A DNA stretch of 64,000 nucleotides from Mixta theicola (GCF_002895925.1 NZ_NWUO01000010.1:62001-126000); one strand, 5' to 3'. Positions 41,538 through 51,428 are shown, counted from the first letter of the stretch. Translations and numbers: made by a program. Notes: generated by a model from the sequence alone, not told the origin.

Positions 41538-42297
41538 GGCAGAACCGGATCTGGGCATGCTCGGAGAGGCCGACTGGCAGGCTGCGGCAAAAAGCGCTAA
41601 GGGGCCGGATCCGGGCTTGATGCGGTTGGTAATGGGGAGCGATGAGCAGGGGGCGGCGGAGCTGATGCTTCAGGCCAAAGCGCGCAATGCGCAGCTGAAC
41701 CTGAGTGCGATGACGGTAGGGGATGCGCGCGCAATGCCGCTCCTGCGCCACCTTGCCGCGCTGGGATTTACTCAGCGAACCCTGGTGAATACAGCGCGGG
41801 ATCTGCGCTTTAATCCGGCATTTATCGCCCGGCAAATTGCCGAACGTGTCAGGCAGGAGAAGATCGCGATGGTTCTGCTGGGCAGCCAGAGCAGCGAGGG
41901 GCAGAACGGTCAGACCGGCTGGCTGCTGGCCGACATACTCGGCTGGCCCTGCTTTTCAGGCGTAACCGGGCTGGAGGCCAGGGAGAACGGTTTTACGGTG
42001 CAGAGCGATGATTTTCATCAGCGCAGCCAGTGGCAGCTGGCTCAGCCTGCGGTACTGATGGTGCAAAACCGGGGGCAGATGGCGCTTCGCGTGCCGGGAA
42101 TGCGCGCCCGGCTTGCTGCGGCGCAGGCCGATGTTATGCAGATCGCACCGGCTGGCGAGGCGCACCCGACAGCCGTCTGTTCATCCTTAGCAAGAGAGGT
42201 TTCCCGCCGGGCGGGAGAGGTAATTGTCGCAGATTCGGTGCAGGAAAAAGTGCAGAAACTCTGGGATCGGTATCTAAGCGGGAGGATGTCGCGATGA
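41515..42297 (+). CDS. ygcR: ETF beta-like (FixA-type) flavoprotein subunit YgcR
   Basis: A 260-aa electron-transfer-flavoprotein beta-family protein (E. coli YgcR 259 aa) starting MNILLAFKAEPDLGML after AAAGGAGA. The AMP/adenine-nucleotide-binding region includes VLLGSQSSEGQNGQTGWLLA and GWPCFSGVTGLEA, typical of FixA/EtfB. It overlaps ygcS by 23 nt and ygcQ by 4 nt (ATGA), showing translational coupling of the ETF pair. It probably carries electrons from YgcU to YgcN (inference). Confidence 0.92.
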   Translation: MNILLAFKAEPDLGMLGEADWQAAAKSAKGPDPGLMRLVMGSDEQGAAELMLQAKARNAQLNLSAMTVGDARAMPLLRHLAALGFTQRTLVNTARDLRFNPAFIARQIAERVRQEKIAMVLLGSQSSEGQNGQTGWLLADILGWPCFSGVTGLEARENGFTVQSDDFHQRSQWQLAQPAVLMVQNRGQMALRVPGMRARLAAAQADVMQIAPAGEAHPTAVCSSLAREVSRRAGEVIVADSVQEKVQKLWDRYLSGRMSR

Positions 42298-43142
42298 AAA
42301 TTGTACTGGTGGTTCTGCATTCCGGCGATGAACAGGATTTTGCGGCTTTTCTGGCGGATAACCAGCTGGAGGCACTCCCGCGTACTCTGTGGCGAGCGAC
42401 GGCACCATTTTTTCTGGCAGAACAGCTGCTGGCGCCGCTGGAGGTAGCGTTCCGGGCCGATCCGGCTGCGCTTATTCTCTTCCCTTGCTCACGGGAGGGT
42501 GATGAGCTGGCAACTCGCCTGGCCTGGCGACTTAACGGAAGCGCCGTATGCCGCGCCAGCGGCTGTAGCCTGACGGAGAAAAAGGTCAGCAAAGCCGCTT
42601 ACGGCAGTGCGCTGACGGCCATGCTGACATATAGCGCGCTGCCGCTGTGCCTGACGCCCGCGCGCACTCTGGCGGGCTATAGGGGTAACGTCCCGGAGGC
42701 CGTCACCGAAAAGGCGATTGTTCCGCAGCCGCTGGGGCACTCGCTTGCGCCTCCTCAGCGGCTCAGTCGGCCTGAGCATCCGCTACAGTCGGCGAAGTAT
42801 GTGCTGGCGACCGGGCAAGGGGCCTGTGGGGAAATATTTACTGAGCTGGCCCGCGGGCTGGATGCTGAACCGGGATATACCCGCCAGCGGGTAATGTCGG
42901 GTGGCTGCGATGAACAGCGAATGCTGGGCGTTTCCGGTCAGACCGTGGCACCGAAGGTTTGCATCATCGCGGGGGCTTCCGGTGCATCTGCCTTTATGAC
43001 AGGCGTCAGCAAGAGCCAGTTTATTGTGGCGGTCAATACCGATCCCGCAGCGCCGGTGTTTGCCGCTGCGGATGTCGGTATCGTCGGAGATGCCCAGGCG
43101 GTGCTGGAGGCGCTGGCAGCGCGCCGCCGCGCTAGCGGCTAA
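42294..43142 (+). CDS. ygcQ: ETF alpha-like (FixB-type) flavoprotein subunit YgcQ
   Basis: A 282-aa ETF alpha-family protein (E. coli YgcQ 286 aa) starting MKIVLVVLHSGDEQDF. The C-terminal FAD-binding signature of EtfA is clear: CIIAGASGASAFMTGVSKSQ, then IVAVNTDPAAPVFAAADVGI and VGDAQAVLEAL. The start overlaps the ygcR stop (ATGA); the longer in-frame extension into ygcR is rejected. Its 3' end overlaps the convergent ygcP by 11 bp. Confidence 0.93.
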   Translation: MKIVLVVLHSGDEQDFAAFLADNQLEALPRTLWRATAPFFLAEQLLAPLEVAFRADPAALILFPCSREGDELATRLAWRLNGSAVCRASGCSLTEKKVSKAAYGSALTAMLTYSALPLCLTPARTLAGYRGNVPEAVTEKAIVPQPLGHSLAPPQRLSRPEHPLQSAKYVLATGQGACGEIFTELARGLDAEPGYTRQRVMSGGCDEQRMLGVSGQTVAPKVCIIAGASGASAFMTGVSKSQFIVAVNTDPAAPVFAAADVGIVGDAQAVLEALAARRRASG

Positions 43143-43710
43143 GGGATTTTGCCAGCCTCCAGACGTCGGTATTGGTGGTGGACAGGGCGGCGACGCCTGC
43201 GGCGATGGCGTTGCGGGCGTCCTCTTCATCGCAGACCAGACCTCCGGCAATCAGCGGCTGACGTACTTTTTCCGTCACCCAGTTCAGCACTTTTGGCATG
43301 CAGCCCGGCAGAATTTCGATACAGTCGGCGTTCGACTGCGCCACCTGCTTATCAATATTGTGAAATGAAATAGAGTCGACGATAAACATCCGGTGAATGC
43401 AGAAATAGCCCTCGGCGCGGGCGGCTTTCAGCATGCTGGCTTTAGTACTGATAATGCCGTCAGCCTGGGTCACCAGCTTCAGAAACTGAATAACCACTTC
43501 TTTATTCGACGCACCTTCCAGCAGATCGACATGAATAAAGGCGAATTTCCCGGCTTTCTTTATTTTTTGTACTATCCCGCTGATGGTGCAGATATTGCCA
43601 TACAGCACCGAAATAAACTGGCAGTCGGAGTCAATGGCAAGCTGCAGGCTGGCGTTATCTTTTACCGCAGCAATAACCGGGCTTTGTTTCAGCAGGTGGA
43701 GTAGTGGCAC
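43132..43710 (-). CDS. ygcP: GlpP-family glycerol-3-phosphate-responsive antiterminator YgcP
   Basis: A 192-aa GlpP-family protein (E. coli YgcP 191 aa). I choose the GTG at 43710 (VPLLHLLKQSPVIAAVKDN), because AGGA lies 7 nt upstream and the E. coli protein starts at this residue; a TTG nine codons earlier is less likely. Conserved blocks are FISVLYGNICTISG, FIHVDLLEG, DGIISTKASMLKAA and EILPGCMPKV. GlpP of Bacillus binds glpD leader RNA with glycerol 3-phosphate to stop termination. Leader terminators in the divergent yqcE/ygcW region are likely targets here (inference). Confidence 0.92.
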   Translation of the reverse strand: MPLLHLLKQSPVIAAVKDNASLQLAIDSDCQFISVLYGNICTISGIVQKIKKAGKFAFIHVDLLEGASNKEVVIQFLKLVTQADGIISTKASMLKAARAEGYFCIHRMFIVDSISFHNIDKQVAQSNADCIEILPGCMPKVLNWVTEKVRQPLIAGGLVCDEEDARNAIAAGVAALSTTNTDVWRLAKSLSR

Positions 43711-43729
43711 GCAGAGATCCTTACGTAAA

Positions 43730-44002
43730 TTAACCAAAGCGCAGCGCTATGCCACAACCTGATGCCGGATAGCGCCACTGCGAAAACGCTGAAGGGCCTG
43801 CGATCGTTCGACAGCAGCCGCACTCCAGACAGCCGCGATAGTTTAGCACTGCCTGTCCCTCGGCATTACGCTGAAACAGACCCGCCGGACAAACTTTTTC
43901 CAGCAGGGCAAACTGCTCATCGTTGAGGGTTCCATCCAGCACAATATGCGACCGATCGTCAGGCACGTAGCAATTGCGCGCGAGGCTCTCATTTACAGAC
44001 AT
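43730..44002 (-). CDS. ygcO: Ferredoxin-like protein YgcO (FixX-type)
   Basis: A 90-aa FixX-like ferredoxin started at MSVNESLARNCYV (44002) with AAGGAG 6 nt upstream; a 25-codon longer frame lies inside ygcN. Cluster cysteines are in KVCPAGLF and RGCLECGCCRTI, and the C-terminal FG ending is family-like. It overlaps the ygcN 3' end by 10 nt. Together with YgcN it resembles ETF:quinone oxidoreductase, split into a flavoprotein and a 4Fe-4S part. Confidence 0.9.
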   Translation of the reverse strand: MSVNESLARNCYVPDDRSHIVLDGTLNDEQFALLEKVCPAGLFQRNAEGQAVLNYRGCLECGCCRTIAGPSAFSQWRYPASGCGIALRFG

Positions 44003-45261
44003 TTCAGGCTCCTTAACATCAGACCGGAGAGCCGCCGCAGGCCGGCGCGGTGACCGTGACGCAGCAGAATTCGCCACAGAGGGGGAGTAATCGTTGCGTC
44101 AGCGCGGCTCAGGTCTGCCAGTACGCTGCGACAGAAGGCCGGACCCTGCTGATACCAGATGCTGTTCTGTAGCAGGGCTGGCAGGTGGCGATAGCGGCGC
44201 AGCTGCTGCCAGAGCAGGCTCTGCTGAAGCTCCTGTTTATAGCGGGTTGCCAGTGGTGAATGCGCTTCGCTCTCTCCGGCGATAAGCGCGTTTGCTGCTG
44301 CCTGAGCGCTCAGTACCGCCATATCCATGCCGCGAACGGTCAGACCGGTGTTAATACAGGTTCGCAGCGTATCACCAATCAGCAGCCAGCCTTCGCCCCC
44401 CCGACGGGAAGGCAGAGCGTGCAAACCACCTTCCGGTACCAGATGTGCGCCGTACTCCAGCACTTCCGTTTCGCGCACCAGCGGCCGTACGCCCGGATGG
44501 CTCTTGAGTGTTTCCAGCAGCGTAGATGCCGCGGCGGGGCCATCCCGCAGTGAAGAGAGCGGGGCGACGACCCCAAGGGAGAGAGAATGACGATTGGTGT
44601 ACAGGAACCCACCGCCAGCTTTGCTTCCGCACAGTTGACCGCTGAATAACCATGCAGCGCCCTGATCCTCCTCCAGCCGGAAGCGCGCCTGGATAAGCGC
44701 AGGATCGAGCGCCAGCGTCTCTTTTATTCCCAGCGCCATGTTGTCCATCGACGGGGGAGGGATAAGCCCGCTGCGTTCAGCAAGCTCACTGTTGACGCCT
44801 TCGGCCAGCACGACGGTTTTTGCACGCAGCAGCTCTCCTTCGCAAACGACGCCCGTAATTCGCTCCCCCTGTTTATGCAGCGCCTCTACCGTAACGCCGC
44901 AGAGCAGCTGCGCGCCTGCTGCTTCAGCCTGCGCGGCGAGCCACGGATCGAAGCGTGCGCGCAGCACGCTCCAGGATTCGCTAACGGGATGGTTTCCACT
45001 GAGCGTGGTGGCACCTTCGGCGGTCAGCAGAGAGAAGTGTTCGTGCGTGATCCGGCGTTCAAGCGGCGCCGTTGCCTGAAAGTTGGGGATAATATTTGCC
45101 AGTGCGTAGCCGTAGAGCCTGCCGCCGGAGAGATTTTTGCTGCCGGGCTGTTCCCCGCGTTCGATAAGCAGTACGGAAAGCCCTGCGCGGGCGCAGAGCA
45201 GAGCGCAGGTGCTGCCCGCAATCCCTGCGCCAATGATAATAGTGTTAAAATCGTCCGCCAT
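43993..45261 (-). CDS. ygcN: FixC/ETF-quinone-oxidoreductase-like flavoprotein YgcN
   Basis: A 422-aa FAD dehydrogenase starting MADDFNTIIIGAGIAG after GGAGCG; the dinucleotide fold GAGIAGSTCALLCARAG is at about 10-26. Other FixC-like blocks are KNLSGGRLYGYAL, GGGFLYTNRHSLSLGVV, YGAHLVPEGGLHALP and GDTLRTCINTGLTVRGMDM. It is the first gene of ygcN-O-P on the minus strand. It probably takes electrons from the YgcRQ ETF and passes them through YgcO to quinone (inference from the Fix family). Confidence 0.92.
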   Translation of the reverse strand: MADDFNTIIIGAGIAGSTCALLCARAGLSVLLIERGEQPGSKNLSGGRLYGYALANIIPNFQATAPLERRITHEHFSLLTAEGATTLSGNHPVSESWSVLRARFDPWLAAQAEAAGAQLLCGVTVEALHKQGERITGVVCEGELLRAKTVVLAEGVNSELAERSGLIPPPSMDNMALGIKETLALDPALIQARFRLEEDQGAAWLFSGQLCGSKAGGGFLYTNRHSLSLGVVAPLSSLRDGPAAASTLLETLKSHPGVRPLVRETEVLEYGAHLVPEGGLHALPSRRGGEGWLLIGDTLRTCINTGLTVRGMDMAVLSAQAAANALIAGESEAHSPLATRYKQELQQSLLWQQLRRYRHLPALLQNSIWYQQGPAFCRSVLADLSRADATITPPLWRILLRHGHRAGLRRLSGLMLRSLKCL

Positions 45262-45342
45262 CCTGCGCTCCTTTTCTTCTGAGCGCACCACTCTAACATA
45301 GCGGATTTAAAGGGAAATTGATGCCTGCCGCAAAGGCAGTTA

Positions 45343-45705
45343 TTACTCGCCGCGATAAACGCAGCCGGCGGTGCAGGTTTCTTTGATCATCACCGCGCTA
45401 AGCAGCGGCACGACCGGTTTCATCTGCTGCCAAATCCACTGCGCCAGCACTTCGCTGGTGGGATTTTCCAGGCCGGGAATATCGTTCAGATAATAGTGAT
45501 CGAGACGATCGTATACCGGTTTAAAAGCGGCCTTCAGCTCGGCGAAATCCATAATCCAGCCGGTATAAGGATCAACATCTCCGGTGATTTCAAGGCGCAC
45601 CAGGAATGAGTGACCGTGCAAACGTCCGCACTTATGGCCTTCAGGCACGTGCGGCAGACGGTGGGCGGCTTCGAACAGGAAATCTTTAAAAAGCGTAGTT
45701 GCCAT
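45343..45705 (-). CDS. queD: 6-carboxy-5,6,7,8-tetrahydropterin synthase QueD
   Basis: A 120-aa PTPS-family enzyme (E. coli 121 aa) that makes 6-carboxytetrahydropterin, the substrate of QueE, in queuosine synthesis. The zinc histidines and catalytic cysteine appear in [20 protein letters not shown] (H15, C26, H30/H32), and the C-terminal catalytic part ends in [13 protein letters not shown]. It sits between ygcN and cysJ, transcribed away from cysJ, as in E. coli. Confidence 0.96.
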   Translation of the reverse strand: MATTLFKDFLFEAAHRLPHVPEGHKCGRLHGHSFLVRLEITGDVDPYTGWIMDFAELKAAFKPVYDRLDHYYLNDIPGLENPTSEVLAQWIWQQMKPVVPLLSAVMIKETCTAGCVYRGE

Positions 45706-46010
45706 AGTCGGTATCTCAGTTGTTGCAAAAACCGGCGAAGTCTACCGGAAAAACAGATTTTCCGCACCCGTTTCCCCTGCTATCGCCGCTTTTGCCCATG
45801 CTCAATCAACGCCCACTCTTTAACAGATTGATAAATAAATAATTTAGTAAGAAGCTAAAGCGTTAAGATTTATCGGCAAAAGTGTTTAGGCGTTTTGGTT
45901 ATTTATTATTTCTAACCCTTATTTACCGGTTAATATGCGACTCGGTAACCTCTACCTTATCTTCCGTCTCTGAACGGTTTGGCACCACTGATACTGGAAT
46001 TATCAAAGCA
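45706..46010 (+). promoter_or_regulatory. queD/cysJ divergent control region
   Basis: The 305-bp gap must hold the cysJIH promoter. An AT-rich block (about 45896-45930, GGTTATTTATTATTTCTAAC) and a TCGGTAAC element (45949-45956) resemble the segment upstream of cysG. CysB control is expected from E. coli, but the CysB sites are too loose to define by eye. No gene is supported here; the open frame upstream of the cysJ ATG is only a leader extension. Confidence 0.5.
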
Positions 46011-47825
46011 ATGACGACTCAGGCACCCCCAGGTTCTTTGCTCCCGCTTAATCCGGAGCAGCTCGCCCGCTTGCAGGCGGCGACCCATGATTTATCAACG
46101 ACGCAGCTGGCATGGATTTCCGGCTATTTCTGGGGGGTGGTTAACCAGTCGCCCGGTGCCGTTTCAGCCACGCAGAGCGCGCCCGCGCCCGCCGCTGAAG
46201 CACCGGCCATTACGCTGCTCTCCGCTTCGCAAACCGGCAATGCGCGCCGGGTGGCGGAACAGCTGCGCGACGATTTACTGGCGGCAAAACTGAATGTGAA
46301 GCTGGTTAATGCCGGCGACTATAAATTCAAACAGATCGCCCAGGAGAAACTGCTGCTGGTCGTTACCTCAACGCAGGGCGAGGGCGATCCGCCGGAAGAA
46401 GCGGTCGCGCTGCATAAATACCTGATGTCGAAAAAAGCGCCGAAGCTGACGGAAACCGCTTTTGCGGTGTTTGGCCTTGGCGATACCTCATATGAGTTTT
46501 TCAGCAAGGCCGGGAAAGATGTCGACAGCAGGCTGGCCGAGCTGGGCGCTGAGCGTCTGCACGATCGCGTTGATGCGGATGTCGAGTTTGCTGCCGATGC
46601 GGAGAAATGGCGCAAAGAGATCGTCGCGCTGCTGCAAAAGCGCGTACCGGCTGAGACGCCTGCACAGGCCGCCGCCACCGCCACCGGCACCTTTAATGAA
46701 GTGTTCACCACGCCTTATACGCGTGACGAACCGCTGGTCGCGACGCTTGCGGTTAATCAGAAGATTACCGGTCGCGCCTCCGATAAGGATGTGCGTCATA
46801 TTGAAATTGATTTAGGCGATGCCGGGCTGCGTTATCAGCCAGGCGACGCGCTTGGCGTCTGGTATGAAAACGATCCGGCGTTAGTGAAAGAGCTGACTGA
46901 GCTGTTATGGCTGCGCGGCGATGAAATTGTCGAGGTGAAAGGGCAAAACCTGCCGCTTTCCCAGGCGTTGCAGCAGCATTTTGAGCTGACGGTCAACACG
47001 CCGCAAATCGTTGAGCAGTACGCCAAACTGGTGCGCAACGAGAAGCTGCTGACGCTGGCGGCGGATAAGGCCCAGCTGCAGCATTATGCACAAACCGTAC
47101 CGATTGTTGATATGGTGCGTCAGGCGCCCGGCGAGCTGAACCCGGAGCAGCTGCTGTCGCTGCTGCGTCCGCTAACGCCGCGCCTCTATTCCATCGCCTC
47201 TTCGCAGGCCGAGACGGAAAGCGAAGTGCATATTACCGTCGGTGCGGTGCGCTATGAAATTGACGGACGTCCGCGTGCCGGCGGTGCCTCCAGCTATCTG
47301 GCCGACAGGCTGGAAGAAGAGGGCGAAGTGCGGGTGTTTATCGAGCATAACGATAATTTCCGCCTGCCCGCCAATCCCGACGCGCCGGTCATTATGATCG
47401 GGCCGGGTACTGGTATCGCGCCGTTCCGCGCCTTTATGCAGCAGCGTGAAAACGACGGCGCCAGCGGTAAGAACTGGCTGTTCTTCGGCAATCCGCATTT
47501 CACCGAAGATTTTCTGTATCAGGTGGAATGGCAGCGCTATGTAAAAGAGGGGCTGCTGACCCATATCGATTTAGCCTGGTCGCGTGACCAGCAGCATAAA
47601 GTTTACGTACAGGACAAAATCCGCGAGAAAGGTGCGGAAGTGTGGCGATGGCTGCAGGAAGGCGCGCACATTTATGTCTGCGGCGATGCCAACCGTATGG
47701 CAAAAGACGTTGAGCAGGCGTTACTGGAAGTGGTAGCCGAACAGGGTGGAATGGACCTTGAATCGGCTGATGAATTTTTAAGTGAGCTGCGCATTGAGCG
47801 CCGTTATCAGCGAGATGTTTACTAA
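46011..47825 (+). CDS. cysJ: Sulfite reductase (NADPH) flavoprotein alpha subunit CysJ
   Basis: A 604-aa diflavin reductase (E. coli 599 aa) starting [14 protein letters not shown]; a 43-codon longer frame is rejected. The flavodoxin-like FMN domain has [15 protein letters not shown] and [12 protein letters not shown]. The FAD domain has [11 protein letters not shown] and the NADPH domain [13 protein letters not shown] and [14 protein letters not shown], ending RRYQRDVY. It passes electrons from NADPH to CysI. The stop overlaps the cysI ATG by one base. Confidence 0.97.
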   Translation: MTTQAPPGSLLPLNPEQLARLQAATHDLSTTQLAWISGYFWGVVNQSPGAVSATQSAPAPAAEAPAITLLSASQTGNARRVAEQLRDDLLAAKLNVKLVNAGDYKFKQIAQEKLLLVVTSTQGEGDPPEEAVALHKYLMSKKAPKLTETAFAVFGLGDTSYEFFSKAGKDVDSRLAELGAERLHDRVDADVEFAADAEKWRKEIVALLQKRVPAETPAQAAATATGTFNEVFTTPYTRDEPLVATLAVNQKITGRASDKDVRHIEIDLGDAGLRYQPGDALGVWYENDPALVKELTELLWLRGDEIVEVKGQNLPLSQALQQHFELTVNTPQIVEQYAKLVRNEKLLTLAADKAQLQHYAQTVPIVDMVRQAPGELNPEQLLSLLRPLTPRLYSIASSQAETESEVHITVGAVRYEIDGRPRAGGASSYLADRLEEEGEVRVFIEHNDNFRLPANPDAPVIMIGPGTGIAPFRAFMQQRENDGASGKNWLFFGNPHFTEDFLYQVEWQRYVKEGLLTHIDLAWSRDQQHKVYVQDKIREKGAEVWRWLQEGAHIYVCGDANRMAKDVEQALLEVVAEQGGMDLESADEFLSELRIERRYQRDVY

Positions 47826-49537
47826 TGAGTGAAAAACACCCAGGGCCGCTGGTCGTCGAAGGAAAACTCTCCGATGCGGAGCGCATGAAAAAAGAGAGCA
47901 ATTTTCTGCGCGGGACGATTGCCGAAGATTTACACAATGGCCTGACTGGCGGCTTTAGCGGCGATAACTTTCTGCTGATCCGTTTTCACGGCATGTATCA
48001 GCAGGACGATCGCGATATTCGCGCCGAACGCGCCGAGCAAAAGCTGGAGCCGCGTCATGCGATGATGCTGCGCTGCCGTCTGCCGGGCGGCATTATTACG
48101 CCGAAGCAGTGGCTGGCGATCGAGAAGTTCGCTACTGAAAACACCCTGTACGGCAGCGTTCGCCTGACCAACCGTCAGACTTTTCAGTTTCATGGCATCC
48201 TGAAAAAGAACGTGAAGCCGGCGCATCAGATGCTGCACGAAGTGGGGCTGGACGCGATCGGCACCGCGAACGATATGAACCGCAACGTACTGTGCAGCTC
48301 TAACCCGGTGGAGTCCGAACTGCATCAGGAAGCGTACGAGTGGGCGAAGAAAATTTCCGAGCATCTGCTGCCGCGTACCCGCGCTTACGCCGAGATCTGG
48401 CTGGATGAGAAAAAGGTCGCCACCACGGAAGAGGAACCGATCCTCAGCGCAACCTATCTGCCGCGTAAGTTTAAGACCACGGTTGTGGTGCCGCCGCATA
48501 ACGATATTGATCTGCACGCTAACGATCTGAACTTTGTCGCGATTGCGGAAAACGGCAGGTTGGTGGGCTTTAACCTGCTGGTGGGCGGCGGTTTGTCCAT
48601 TGAGCATGGCAATAAAGAAACCTATGCCCGCACCGCCAGCGAGTTTGGTTTTCTGCCGCTGGATAAAACGCTGGCGGTTGCCGAAGCCGTGGTCACTACC
48701 CAGCGTGACTGGGGCAATCGTACCAATCGTAAGAATGCCAAGACCAAATATACTCTTGAGCGCGTTGGCGTTGAGACGTTCAAAGCGGAAGTGGAACGAC
48801 GCGCCGGTATCACCTTTGGGCCGATCCGTCCTTATGAGTTCACCACGCGCGGCGATCGCTTTGGCTGGGTAAAAGGGATTGATAATAAGTGGCATCTGAC
48901 GCTGTTTATTGAGAACGGCCGTCTGCTTGACTATCCGGGACGTCCGTTGAAAAGCGGCGTGGCGGAGATTGCTAAAATCCATCAGGGCGATTTCCGTCTG
49001 ACCGCTAATCAGAATTTGATTGTGGCGGGCGTAGCGGAAAGCGAAAAGGCGCGCATTGAAGAGATCGCCCGTTCGCATGCGCTGATGGAGAACGTGACCG
49101 CGCAGCGTGAAAACTCGATGGCCTGCGTGGCGTTTCCGACCTGTCCGCTGGCGATGGCGGAAGCGGAGCGTTTTCTGCCCGCCTTTGTGACCCGCGTGGA
49201 AGAGATTATGTCGCAGCACGGCGTCGGGAACGAGCATATTGTATTGCGCGTGACCGGCTGTCCGAACGGCTGCGGACGCGCCATGCTGGCAGAGCTGGGG
49301 CTGGTGGGTAAAGCGCCGGGACGTTATAACCTGCATCTTGGCGGCAACCGCAGCGGCACACGTATTCCGCGCATGTACCGTGAAAATATTACCGAAGAAG
49401 AGATTCTGGCGAATATTGATGAACTGGTGGGCCGTTGGGCGCAAGAGCGCACGCCGGGCGAAGGCTTTGGTGATTTCACCATTCGCGCCGGTATCGTAAA
49501 ACCGATCGTCGATCCAGCCCGGGATTTCTGGGAATAA
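47825..49537 (+). CDS. cysI: Sulfite reductase hemoprotein beta subunit CysI
   Basis: A 570-aa siroheme/4Fe-4S protein, the E. coli length, that reduces sulfite to sulfide with six electrons from CysJ. The four cluster cysteines are in [16 protein letters not shown] with the preceding CVAF, and in [12 protein letters not shown]. Arginine/lysine-rich siroheme residues occur in [12 protein letters not shown] and [15 protein letters not shown]. Siroheme comes from CysG, encoded 3.5 kb downstream. Confidence 0.98.
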   Translation: MSEKHPGPLVVEGKLSDAERMKKESNFLRGTIAEDLHNGLTGGFSGDNFLLIRFHGMYQQDDRDIRAERAEQKLEPRHAMMLRCRLPGGIITPKQWLAIEKFATENTLYGSVRLTNRQTFQFHGILKKNVKPAHQMLHEVGLDAIGTANDMNRNVLCSSNPVESELHQEAYEWAKKISEHLLPRTRAYAEIWLDEKKVATTEEEPILSATYLPRKFKTTVVVPPHNDIDLHANDLNFVAIAENGRLVGFNLLVGGGLSIEHGNKETYARTASEFGFLPLDKTLAVAEAVVTTQRDWGNRTNRKNAKTKYTLERVGVETFKAEVERRAGITFGPIRPYEFTTRGDRFGWVKGIDNKWHLTLFIENGRLLDYPGRPLKSGVAEIAKIHQGDFRLTANQNLIVAGVAESEKARIEEIARSHALMENVTAQRENSMACVAFPTCPLAMAEAERFLPAFVTRVEEIMSQHGVGNEHIVLRVTGCPNGCGRAMLAELGLVGKAPGRYNLHLGGNRSGTRIPRMYRENITEEEILANIDELVGRWAQERTPGEGFGDFTIRAGIVKPIVDPARDFWE

Positions 49538-49548
49538 CGGAGGGGATG

Positions 49549-50280
49549 ATGTCTGTACTCGATCTCGCAGCACTGAATGAATTGCCGAAAGTTGAGCGCA
49601 TCATGGCGTTGGCTGAGGTAAATACGCAACTGGAAGCGCTGTCCGCCGAGGATCGCGTGCTCTGGGCGCTGGAAAATCTGCCGGGTGAGTTTGTTCTCTC
49701 TTCCAGCTTTGGTATTCAGGCGGCGGTATCGCTGCATCTGGTTACGCGCCAGAAGCCAGACATCCCGGTGATTCTGACCGATACCGGCTATCTGTTCCCG
49801 GAGACCTATCGCTTTATTGATGAGCTGACGGAAAAGCTGGATCTGAACCTGAAAATATTTCGGGCGGAGCAGTCGCCGGCGTGGCAGGAAGCGCGCTACG
49901 GCAAGCTGTGGGAACAGGGCGTGGAAGGGATTGAGCGCTATAACGAGATCAATAAGGTTGAGCCGATGAATCGCGCGTTGCAGACGCTCGGTGCGCAGAG
50001 CTGGTTTGCCGGTTTGCGTCGCGAGCAGTCCGGCAGCCGTGCCCATTTGCCGGTACTGGCGGTGCAACGCGGCGTGTTTAAGATGTTGCCGATTATCGAT
50101 TGGGATAACCGTAAGGTTTATCAGTATCTGCAGCAGCACGGTTTGGGTTATCACCCGCTGTGGGATGAAGGCTATTTGTCCGTGGGCGATACGCATACCA
50201 CGCGTAAGTGGGAGCCGGGCATGGCCGAGGAAGAGACGCGCTTCTTCGGTTTAAAGCGCGAATGCGGGCTGCATGAGTAA
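49549..50280 (+). CDS. cysH: PAPS reductase CysH
   Basis: A 243-aa phosphoadenylyl-sulfate reductase that reduces PAPS to sulfite using thioredoxin. ATG 49549 is used because GGAGG is 5 nt upstream; an ATG one codon earlier is too close. Key blocks are [37 protein letters not shown], and the catalytic cysteine in the tail KRECGLHE. It is the last gene of cysJIH and is followed by an intrinsic terminator. Confidence 0.97.
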   Translation: MSVLDLAALNELPKVERIMALAEVNTQLEALSAEDRVLWALENLPGEFVLSSSFGIQAAVSLHLVTRQKPDIPVILTDTGYLFPETYRFIDELTEKLDLNLKIFRAEQSPAWQEARYGKLWEQGVEGIERYNEINKVEPMNRALQTLGAQSWFAGLRREQSGSRAHLPVLAVQRGVFKMLPIIDWDNRKVYQYLQQHGLGYHPLWDEGYLSVGDTHTTRKWEPGMAEEETRFFGLKRECGLHE

Positions 50281-50303
50281 GCCGTAACGAACAGCATAAA
50301 CGC

Positions 50304-50331
50304 AACAGGCGGCTCTCGGGCCGCCTGTTTA
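50304..50331 (+). terminator. Intrinsic terminator of cysJIH
   Basis: AACAGGCGGC and GCCGCCTGTT form a perfect 10-bp stem with a TCTCGG-type loop, 23 bases after the cysH stop. The trailing U-tract is short (TTTACTT). Confidence 0.8.
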
Positions 50332-50526
50332 CTTAGCGTATAGCCTTACATTCATAATTCCTTCTCTCCTTCCTCTTGATTGATTATCCCCACGCCCCGG
50401 AAACAAGACATATCTGCCAGGCCGCAAGCTGGAAAAACCGTACACTGCTGGCGGCCGCGGCGCGAGACGGTCGACGTGGCGCTAATGCATCAAGCGCCCT
50501 GTTGCGGTTTATAAGGGAGAGCGGTG

Positions 50527-51378
50527 ATGAAAGGGAAAAAAAACATTATCTGGGCAGCGGCAACGGCAGCGGTGGCGGTGTTACTGCTGTTTTTATCTTA
50601 CTTTACGGTTAACGAGGGTGAGCGCGGCATTGTTTTAAGGTATGGCAAAATTGTGAAGGTGGCCGAACCGGGGCTGGGCTTCACCTTTCCGCTGGTGGAA
50701 AGCGTCCGTAAAATCTCCATCCGCAATCAGTCAATGCTGTTTACCGGTATGCAAGCCTACAGCCGCGATCAGCAGCCCGCCGTTATGACGGTATCGGTCA
50801 ATTTTCATATCCCGGCCGCCGATGCGGAAGCGGTCTATACCGCTTATTCCACCATTGAAAATATGAAAGAACGCCTGATCGCCAGGCAGATTCCGACGCA
50901 GCTGGAAAACGTTTTTGGTAAATATACCGCTATCAGCGCGGTGCAGGATCGCGCCCGGCTGGTGCAGGATATGCAAGTGGCCTTGCGCAACGCGGTAATA
51001 GGGCCGCTGGTAATTGATTCTGTCCAGATAGAAAATATCGATTTTTCCGATGCCTATGAGAAATCAATTGAGGATCGGATGAGAGCGGAAGTGGCTATCG
51101 CCACCCGTAAGCAGAATCTGGAAACGGAAAAAATTCAGGCGCAGATCGCCGTTACTCAGGCGCAGGCAGAAGCGGAAAGCAGGCTGGTGACCGCCCGGTC
51201 TGAAGCGGAAGCTATTCGCCTGAAGGGCAGCGCTGAGGCAGAGGCTATTCGCCTCAGAGGCGAAGCGCTGCGGAATAATCCGGAGCTGGTTAGCCTGATA
51301 ACCGCGGAACGCTGGGATGGCAAGCTGCCCGAAACCATGCTCCCCGGCGGGAGCGTACCTTTTATTCAAACCAAATAA
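50527..51378 (+). CDS. SPFH/prohibitin-family membrane protein
   Basis: A 283-aa prohibitin-like protein. One N-terminal membrane helix (about 8-28) is followed by an SPFH domain (about 29-200: NEGERGIVLRYGKIV, PGLGFTFPLVESV). A charged Ala/Glu-rich coiled coil (about 185-265) includes a near-exact tandem repeat, SEAEAIRLKG / AEAEAIRLRGEA. The tail ends LPGGSVPFIQTK. It is probably a membrane-anchored oligomer that scaffolds or chaperones membrane proteins; the partner is unknown. No gene of this type lies here in E. coli, where CRISPR-Cas occupies the cysH-iap interval. Confidence 0.88.
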   Translation: MKGKKNIIWAAATAAVAVLLLFLSYFTVNEGERGIVLRYGKIVKVAEPGLGFTFPLVESVRKISIRNQSMLFTGMQAYSRDQQPAVMTVSVNFHIPAADAEAVYTAYSTIENMKERLIARQIPTQLENVFGKYTAISAVQDRARLVQDMQVALRNAVIGPLVIDSVQIENIDFSDAYEKSIEDRMRAEVAIATRKQNLETEKIQAQIAVTQAQAEAESRLVTARSEAEAIRLKGSAEAEAIRLRGEALRNNPELVSLITAERWDGKLPETMLPGGSVPFIQTK

Positions 51379-51384
51379 GCGTGA

Positions 51385-51415
51385 CTAAAAAGTGCGGGCC
51401 TGTTGTTCAGGCCCG
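51385..51415 (-). terminator. Intrinsic terminator of the iap-yciI-like unit
   Basis: CGGGCCTG and CAGGCCCG form an 8-bp stem with a 5-nt loop, and on the minus strand CACTTTTTAG follows. It lies 14 bases beyond the end of the minus-strand gene at 51429 and also faces the SPFH gene's 3' end, so it may serve both. Confidence 0.75.
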
Positions 51416-51428
51416 TACCACATTTTTA

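Noticed and set aside
47930-49573. 547-aa minus-strand ORF opposite cysI
   Set aside because: It is a shadow frame on the opposite strand of a highly conserved gene.
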